Assembly: GCA_020091685.1 (NCBI GenBank)
Contig: CM034593.1
Span: 44,827,733 to 44,891,732 of the forward strand
DNA length: 64,000 bases
Origin: Lutjanus erythropterus
Taxonomy: Eukaryota; Chordata; Actinopteri; Lutjaniformes; Lutjanidae
Direction: 5' to 3'
The position numbers and the translations under genes were made by a program. This document shows, piece by piece, positions 58,145-64,000 of the stretch. Under the pieces are notes generated by a model that made no database searches, had not been told where the DNA came from, and saw nothing but the letters and a program-made list of their open reading frames with translations. Positions within the stretch are counted from its first letter, which is position 1. Each line of letters opens with the position of its first letter.

Positions 58145-58400
58145 TTTCAAACTGGGGTCCAGGGACCAACAGGGATCCTGGAGTGGGTTGTAGGAGGTCC
58201 CAAGCAAAACGAGGAATATCATATTTAAAATCACATTTTTGAAAAGCTGAAACAAGGTAAGAAATGGGAACTGCTGTTTGACTGTAATTTATAGTGATCC
58301 TAGTTTGATCATTGGTTGACTATGACATTATTATCTTCAAACCCAAATAAAAAAAATCTTCAGAAGGGACTCCTTAAGACAAAATTCTCTCAGAGGGTTC
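58145..58400 (+). repeat. Interspersed repeat shared with 20.0-20.3 kb
   Basis: 'gttttcaaactggggtccag' to 'ttcagaagggactcctta', similar to 20045-20290. Confidence 0.65.
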
Positions 58401-58549
58401 ATGGGACAAAGTGCATCTATTGTAGTGGGTCTTAATATGTAGAGGTCTGGGAACTCCTGCTTCAGCTAATTATGATATTGATAACAATTTGGTGGGTGTT
58501 GCGCTATGGCTGTTCGTTCCATAGTTAAAGTGTACAAACCAAAACGCAC

Positions 58550-58563
58550 AAAAAAAAAAAAAA
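58550..58563 (-). terminator. RNA polymerase III terminator of tRNA-Ser
   Basis: A run of 14 A on the plus strand, that is 14 T on the tRNA strand, 8 bases after the tRNA 3' end. Confidence 0.85.
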
Positions 58564-58571
58564 TAGTTGAA

Positions 58572-58653
58572 CGTTGTCGGCAGGATTCGAACCTGCGCGG
58601 GGAGACCCCAATGGATTTCTAGTCCATCGCCTTAACCACTCGGCCACGACAAC
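58572..58653 (-). tRNA. trnaS-AGA: tRNA-Ser (AGA)
   Basis: 82-nt cloverleaf on the minus strand. The acceptor stem GTTGTCG pairs with CGACAAC, with discriminator G. The A box is TGGCCGAGTGG and the B box GGTTCGAATCC with a 7-nt T loop. The anticodon arm ATGGA-CTAGAAA-TCCAT has anticodon AGA (complement of 58618-58620). The long variable arm GGGG-TCT-CCCC is typical of a class II serine tRNA. There is no intron. Downstream on the minus strand lies a 14-T run (A-run at 58550-58563 on the plus strand), a strong RNA polymerase III terminator. Confidence 0.97.
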
Positions 58654-59302
58654 AGTTACTGTAATATGTTGGATAGTGCCATTTTAAAGATGTAAACGTA
58701 TAAAGCTTATCTGAACGTCATTGTAATGTAAACCCTGTAGTAATGTCAGTAACGACGAAACTTGCCAGACTATGTTTCGGCCGGCTGGTTGTGGCGGTTA
58801 AAGAGTAGCTCCGCTGTTTAGAGTGTTCTTCAAATAGCTAACTAGCTAACTTAATTTTACTACAGACAATCAAACAAAAGCAAAGAAAAATCTAAAAAAT
58901 GAACAGTTAATTTTTTAAAACTCATAAGTCAAACCCAGAGAAAGACACAAGCTAAAAGAGAGGAGGATTTCGCCGAACATCAAATCTGGACTGCACCTGT
59001 GTTGCCTCCCTTTGGTTAGTTAAAGTTTATTACAAGCTACATTGTTAGACTAGATTATAGGCAGGTTTATTCAAGCTCCGGCTGTATTTTCAGTTAATTT
59101 ACCTGTCTGAACTGAGTGAAAATTTAGCCGGGTTCCAAAGCAATAAACATGAATTAACGTTGAAGTCGTATAAAATGCATTTGTTTATGAAATAGCTTAT
59201 GTTAGTTTTCCCATTCGTGTCATTCAAACAATGAAACACGTGTGTTTATAACTTTTGTATCGACTTCTATAGGTTCATGTAATAGACCTCAATGTCGGAC
59301 GT

Positions 59303-59488
59303 ATGCTGCTTATCTTCTCGCCTCGGTTTGCTGTGACGACGATGGCGACAGGGCCGATAATGAACGATGGTGTTTCACTGAATACACTCAACCCACCTGG
59401 AATTCAAACCATCCACCAGAAGCGGCCAACTCGAGTAAACTACTGTTGGCGGAAAGCGTTTGCATGGATAACTAATTTTATGAACTAG
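59303..59488 (+). other. Small open frame of uncertain status upstream of bptf
   Basis: 61-codon open frame. An internal start at 59342 has a good Kozak context (gacgATGG) and gives MATGPIMNDGVSLNTLNPPG followed by about 28 further residues before a TAA. I do not recognise the product. It could be chance, an upstream ORF of a longer bptf 5' leader, or a relic of a retrocopy. No splice evidence supports it as a gene. Confidence 0.2.
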
Positions 59489-59519
59489 CACGGCAATTGC
59501 GTCTATTGTAGAATAGTGA

Positions 59520-59529
59520 GTCACGTGAC
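59520..59529. promoter_or_regulatory. Extended E-box GTCACGTGAC
   Basis: A perfect 10-bp palindrome matching the CLEAR/USF/TFE3 type of E-box, about 540 bp upstream of the bptf start codon. The match is exact; function is inferred. Confidence 0.5.
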
Positions 59530-59849
59530 CTCGCATCCACTCAGGCCTGTTAGCGTCAAGTCAGAGGATGAAACGCACACTTCCGAATGTGTTTCATTGA
59601 AGTCATTAAAACGAAAACTTGTACAGTTTATTTTTGTCTATATAAGTGGTCACAGTGAAAACTAACAATGGATTTAATCAGGTCGGTACTCGTGGTGTGT
59701 TCTCTACGTCATCGCATTTAACGCATTCTTGTCATTATTATTTGAGCTTTGCTTTTACTTTGAAGGAAAAGACAATGTACTACCGGTCCGCCTCCTCGTA
59801 TCGGTGGTTAACTTGATGCAGCTATGGGGCCTGCTGTGTTTTCAACGGA

Positions 59850-60660
59850 GGGAGAGCTGAGAAGAAAAATGGCGTCTGCAGGCGACCCAGAGCGGGACAC
59901 CGGCCATTCAGTTTGAGCTTTCCGCCCTGAAATTGAGGCCGGGGCTTGGTGGGGACTTATCGGGAACCGTCACCAGATCTGTTGGCTTTCTTCTCCCCCG
60001 CTTTTCTCCGGTGTGCGTGGCTTACTCGAACACCGAGATTGAAGCGGAACAGAAGATACTCTCTCCTACAATGAGGGGGAGAAGAGGAAGGCCGCCCAAA
60101 CAAGCAGCCGTGATGCGGGAAGGTTCACCCGGGCCAGTCCGCGGCTCTCGGGGCGGCAGGAGTAGAGGGATGCGTGGACGGGGAAGAGGCAGGGGAAGGG
60201 GTCGGGGACGCGGGGGAAGTGGCGGCGTTTGCGGGACTGGCTCTGCCGAGGTGGATACAGAAATCTCCGGCCGAGAGAACTTTCATTCGTCCCGGGGCCG
60301 CAGGAAAGTTGGAGCCTCTACCACGGCGGCGGCCGCGGGATCGCGGGGCAGAGGAGGCAGAGGGAGAGGCAGGGGGTCGAGAGGCGGCCGCGGGAGCAGA
60401 GGCGGAGTGAGGCGGCCTCAGACCAAGGTGGTTTACGACGACAACAGCGACGAGGAGGATGATAATTTAAGCTACAGGTCAGACGATGATGAACTCCTGA
60501 ACGACAACCCTTCGTCGGATCTTGAAGAAGAGGAGGCCTTGGGAAACGACTCAGACTATCTGGAGGAACTACCAGATGATGATGATGCCAGCTACTGCAC
60601 CGAGAGTAGTTTTAGGAGCCACAGCACGCTCGGTAGCACCCCAGGTACGTTCGCCTGCAA
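59850..60660. promoter_or_regulatory. CpG-rich island at the bptf 5' end
   Basis: Markedly GC-rich and CpG-rich compared with the AT-rich surroundings. It spans the leader and first coding exon, as expected for a housekeeping chromatin gene. The upstream in-frame Met at 59933 lies in the leader. Confidence 0.75.
60071..60644 (+). CDS. bptf: Nucleosome-remodelling factor subunit BPTF, first coding exon (partial gene)
   Basis: BPTF is the large subunit of the NURF ISWI-type remodeller and reads H3K4me3 through its PHD finger and acetylated histones through its bromodomain. Only the N-terminal exon is here: 191 codons plus one base, ending at a GTACGT donor. The start MRGRRGRPPKQ matches the vertebrate BPTF N-terminus (an AT-hook-like GRP core), which is why 60071 is preferred to the in-frame upstream Met at 59933. 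Two Arg-Gly runs follow (about residues 33-48 and 91-112). Then come KVVYDD, an acidic stretch (about 121-170) and DDDDASYCTESSFRSHST, the conserved block leading to STP|G. The DDT, PHD and bromodomain exons lie beyond the right edge. Confidence 0.95.
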
Positions 60661-61989
60661 GTGCACGCACTTTAGCAAATCAGGTGTGCATTACTTAAAG
60701 TGTGCATTTTATTTTTAGCTCAGTACAGAAAGCAAGCCGCATTGTTCAAAATGGAGCTTGCACTCAGAAACAGGCCTTTGTTTACCGTGTGCTCCGCTCG
60801 CCGCTGGCTTGCACATCTACTCCACGCTTCAACCGGCTCTCATGTTTTTTGACTTTTGTCGGATCAGCACATTTTTTTGTTGTCAATTTATAATGAAGAA
60901 GAATTTATTCGCGCTTTTTCTTTTTTTTTCACTGGACTTTTCATGCACGCTGCATTTAACGTGTTTATATACTCAGGCTGAAACAGGATGTATGGACTGC
61001 GATTGCTACCTTCAGTTAATTTAATTCATTCAGCATTTCCACTTGTGTAACAGCACAGTAGGTGCAGATTCTACTATGTAAAGTACGCTCTATGCAAACA
61101 CGTACTTTGTAAGATTGTTGGCTTCGGAATAACAGATCTACTTTTTCTAAAGATGCAGTACTTAAATGAAAGTGTTACCCGTCAAATTAACAACAATTGC
61201 TCATTTTACCCAGTGATCAGATCTGTGTGCACTTTTTCTTGCTCGTTTTCAGAAGACACATTTTAGTTGCATAATGCTGCTAAATGAGTTTGACAGGCCT
61301 TTGTTTTGAAGAGAGGCGCTCTTTTTTTCACTTGTTGCAAACACCAAGTCATTACAATGTGACGTGGTGCACCGTTACCATAGTAACCACTCTTATGTTT
61401 ATCAGGTGAGCAAATTAGAGCCATCACGTCCCCACTTGCGGACAGTCATGTTAATGAAGTTGTGTTTGCAAAGAATCAGTTGGCACATCAGTTATGTAAG
61501 GTAATGCTGTGTGGCAGCCTTTATTTCATCTTTGACAGGATGAGGAAAAATAGTTGATGATGATGATGAAGATGATCCAAACAGGTGTTTTGTGCACCTC
61601 AACGTGTCTTCCACAGAAAAGCTCACTATTTTGCTTTTGATGTCTATTATGACAGGCATTGGTCTTTTCTTGTTGGAATAGCTAAATTTTCTTTGGAACA
61701 ATAATGCGTAGAAAGAAACAATTAAATATCCATTGTTTCTCTTGATTTCTTCACCTGTAACACTTCATTGTATTCTGGTCAGGCTCAGATGCAGCTTAAG
61801 TGGTTCAGGGATTACTCACTTACCTCTTACCTTCCACCCTCCTTTTTTCTAAGGACATGTGAACATGGCAGCATTGTGCAGTCAAGTGTGAGGAGTCTTT
61901 CATAAGACAAATGCTGATGGACAGATGCAGCAGTGCTTTCCCTGTCATCGACAAACACATCCATGCTTTTTTTAAAAACACATTGCACT

Positions 61990-62308
61990 AGGGTTGCAAC
62001 TAATCACTATTTTCATTAGTGATTAATCTGTCAGTTATTTTCTCAGTTAGCTGTTTCTTCCATAAAATGTCAGAAACTGGTGAAAAACACCCAAGGTGAT
62101 GTCCTAAAATGTCTTGTTTTGTCCATAATCCACAAATATTCACTTTGCTGTCAAAGAGGACTAAAGAAACCCAAACATATTTGTGTTTGAGAAACTAAAA
62201 TCAGAGAATTTGTACATTTGTTCTAAAAGAAAAAGACTCAAAATGATTGATCGATTATCAAAATAGTAGTCAATTACTTTAATAATCGATTAATCATTGC
62301 AGCTGCAC
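61990..62308 (+). mobile_element. MITE family D copy (bptf intron 1)
   Basis: Starts 'agggttgcaactaatcacta' and ends 'ataatcgattaatcattgca', with 'gtcctaaaatgtcttgtttt' inside. Confidence 0.8.
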
Positions 62309-62699
62309 GTTACGCACACACCGCTTCACTTTTACACACATTCCCCGTGTTTGATGCTGAATAATGAACCTGCGGTGGTGAACCCCCTAATCCCTGTCAC
62401 CATTTGTTAAGCAGCCAGTTCCGCTGCTGTGGTCCCCTCTCTGTTTCTCTATTTACACATCAGTGCTAAACCACAGATTTATATCAGACCTAATACAAAT
62501 ATATTTGCTGAACCGTTATCAACTTCCAGGTTAACAGCGGTCACTGCAGTGTTTACACTGAAGATTCAACATGGCAGACAGTGTGGATGAAGGGGCGTAA
62601 TATTTAAGGATTTGTTCATTTTTATGAAATGTTAACACAGCAACATACACTCTGCAATAATGTCACAGCATCAGCAAGAGCACATGAGAAGAATACAAT

Positions 62700-63032
62700 T
62701 AATCTATTTTTAGCCAAGTATTAAATTAATCGCCAACTATTTTGATAATCGATTTATCATTTTGTGTCATTTTATAAGAAAAAAATGTCTAATTTCAGCT
62801 TTTTAAATGTGACTATTTTCTTGTGTATTTACTCCTTTATAACCGGAAACTGAATATCTTTGGATTGTGGGTAAAACGGGTCATCTTGGTTCTGAGAGAC
62901 GCTGATCAACATTTTTCATAATTTTCTGACCACGCCAACTACATACATACATACACAAACTATAATTGATTAATCCAGAATAACCAACAGATTAATGGAC
63001 TATAAAAACAATCTTTAATTGCAGACCTATTT
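62700..63032 (-). mobile_element. MITE family D copy, reverse orientation (bptf intron 1)
   Basis: 'ttttgataatcgatttatca' on the left and 'aatctttaattgcagacct' on the right read as the reverse complement of the 61990 copy; the two copies lie about 400 bp apart, head to head. Confidence 0.7.
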
Positions 63033-64000
63033 TTCAGCACCACATGTTTAAAAGCAATACAATGCCAACATTTCCAAGAATCAAAAGTACCAAAGCTATA
63101 AAAAAAATTGCTCATTCAAGTCTTCAGTTCAGTTTAGTCTTACTGTCCTGCCCAAAATTTTACTTGCAGCAGCGTAGTCTTTTTCTGTATCAGCTCTATA
63201 GGCAGCTTGTTAATTTTTCAAAAAGAAAAATCCTATTTTGTGTGTCTTGGCCTTTTTTTGATTCTAGTATTATATTAAAGTTTAATATTCTAGTATCGTG
63301 ACAACTCTACTAGAAGCACACACCAATCTTGCATAAGAATACAGTAATTTCATAAAGACTGTGTAGTAACAGGACACTAATCTCACAGAGATTATAGAAA
63401 TTTTTCTTCATGCAGCTCAGCATGTAACCCCGGTCAGGAGCCGGGTCGTGAGGCCAGGTTGACTGACCTGAACTGACCCATTCATATCAACCACAATGCA
63501 GGCTTATTCCACATAACTGTGCCCAGAAACGGATAATTCACACAGACACACACACATTCCAGAGGGCATATACAGATACAGTACATATGCTGCACCATCT
63601 GCATGTCTTATGTGGTAGAAAAAAATAGCATGGTTATAAATCAGGTGGGAACATTTAGCTCATTGTCTTGGGACAAGAATGTGCCTGCCTGCCTTTTTAT
63701 AATTCGACTTCTCTAGTGTTCAACTCTATTAGAAATAATCCCTTTCGCATTAGTGCTTGATTGTGATTCCCCAAAATTCCACTTGTCATATGTAATATTT
63801 GGATAGTGTGTGGGTCGTATAAATTCCATTGGTGCTTTGTTATTGTATCTGCTTTTATTAGAATAGATTGTGGAGCTTGGGGGATCCCCCAGTGCCACAA
63901 TTACTGCAGACACTGTACTAGTGCCAAATGAGAGAGTGCAATCCAATGAGGCATCAAGGAATGCTGATGAATTTGACTTTTGAATTTGACAGCAAGGTAT

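Larger units (their letters stand above)
55510..58570. other. Intergenic region nol11 to tRNA
   Basis: No protein gene is recognised. It contains MITEs at 56170-56340, about 56420-56722 and 57398-58002, a G11-12 homopolymer near 56385-56397, and the repeat at 58145-58400. Confidence 0.6.
60645..64000 (+). other. bptf: First intron of bptf (runs off the window)
   Basis: No further bptf exon is recognised before the end of the window. It contains two family D MITEs (61990-62308 and 62700-63032). The open frames in it are short and without resemblance. Confidence 0.65.

Noticed and set aside
59933-60070. N-terminal extension of BPTF from an in-frame upstream ATG
   Set aside because: The vertebrate BPTF N-terminus begins at MRGRRGRPPKQ (60071); the 46 upstream codons have no counterpart that I know of.
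1-64000. CRISPR arrays, operons, bacterial mobile elements or phage genes
   Set aside because: All genes have spliceosomal introns and the repeats are eukaryotic transposons and satellites; nothing prokaryotic is seen.

Overview
The window is vertebrate nuclear DNA, almost certainly from a ray-finned (teleost) fish. The genes have many small exons with GT/AG introns, the intergenic and intronic DNA is AT-rich, and many terminal-inverted-repeat DNA transposon families typical of teleost genomes are visible. No prokaryotic, viral or organellar features are seen. The gene content matches human 17q24.2 (APOH, NOL11 and BPTF lie near one another there), so the block is syntenic with that region.

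Layout: (1) 1-5040 has no recognisable gene but holds a transposon carrying a minisatellite (about 3.24-4.6 kb). (2) 5041-12992 (+) and 17269-24555 (+) are a tandem pair of eight-exon genes for apolipoprotein H / beta-2-glycoprotein I-like secreted proteins: signal peptide, four sushi (CCP) domains and the atypical fifth domain. All exon phases are the same in the two copies and both reading frames are open end to end (368 and 352 aa). (3) 24.6-29.9 kb is a repeat-rich spacer with a degraded Tc1/mariner-type transposon interrupted by a purine-rich 37-bp minisatellite. (4) 29992-38181 (-) is a nine-exon gene, open throughout (794 aa), for a protein with a MULE-transposase-like DDE domain and a SWIM zinc finger (ZSWIM1/3-like). 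(5) 38388-55476 (+) is an 18-exon nol11 gene (729 aa), encoding the SSU-processome/t-UTP nucleolar protein. Its start codon lies only 206 bp from that of the SWIM gene, so the two share a head-to-head promoter, which carries a TCTCGCGAGA palindrome. (6) 58572-58653 (-) is a tRNA-Ser(AGA). (7) 60071 onward (+) is the first coding exon of bptf, the large subunit of the NURF chromatin remodeller, in a CpG-rich island; the rest of the gene runs off the right edge.

The genes do not form one pathway. The apoH pair encodes secreted plasma proteins that bind phospholipid; nol11, the tRNA and bptf are housekeeping genes; the SWIM/MULE gene looks like a host gene derived from a transposase. The most notable items are the unequal divergence of the two apoH paralogs (lipid-binding loop, CCP3 tryptophan, C-terminal tail), a truncated duplicate of an apoH exon together with its LINE flank, the intact MULE-derived gene on a bidirectional promoter, and two insertions of one transposon that each contain an internal minisatellite. 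Exon boundaries were set by hand from splice sites, reading-frame continuity and remembered family sequences; no database search was run.
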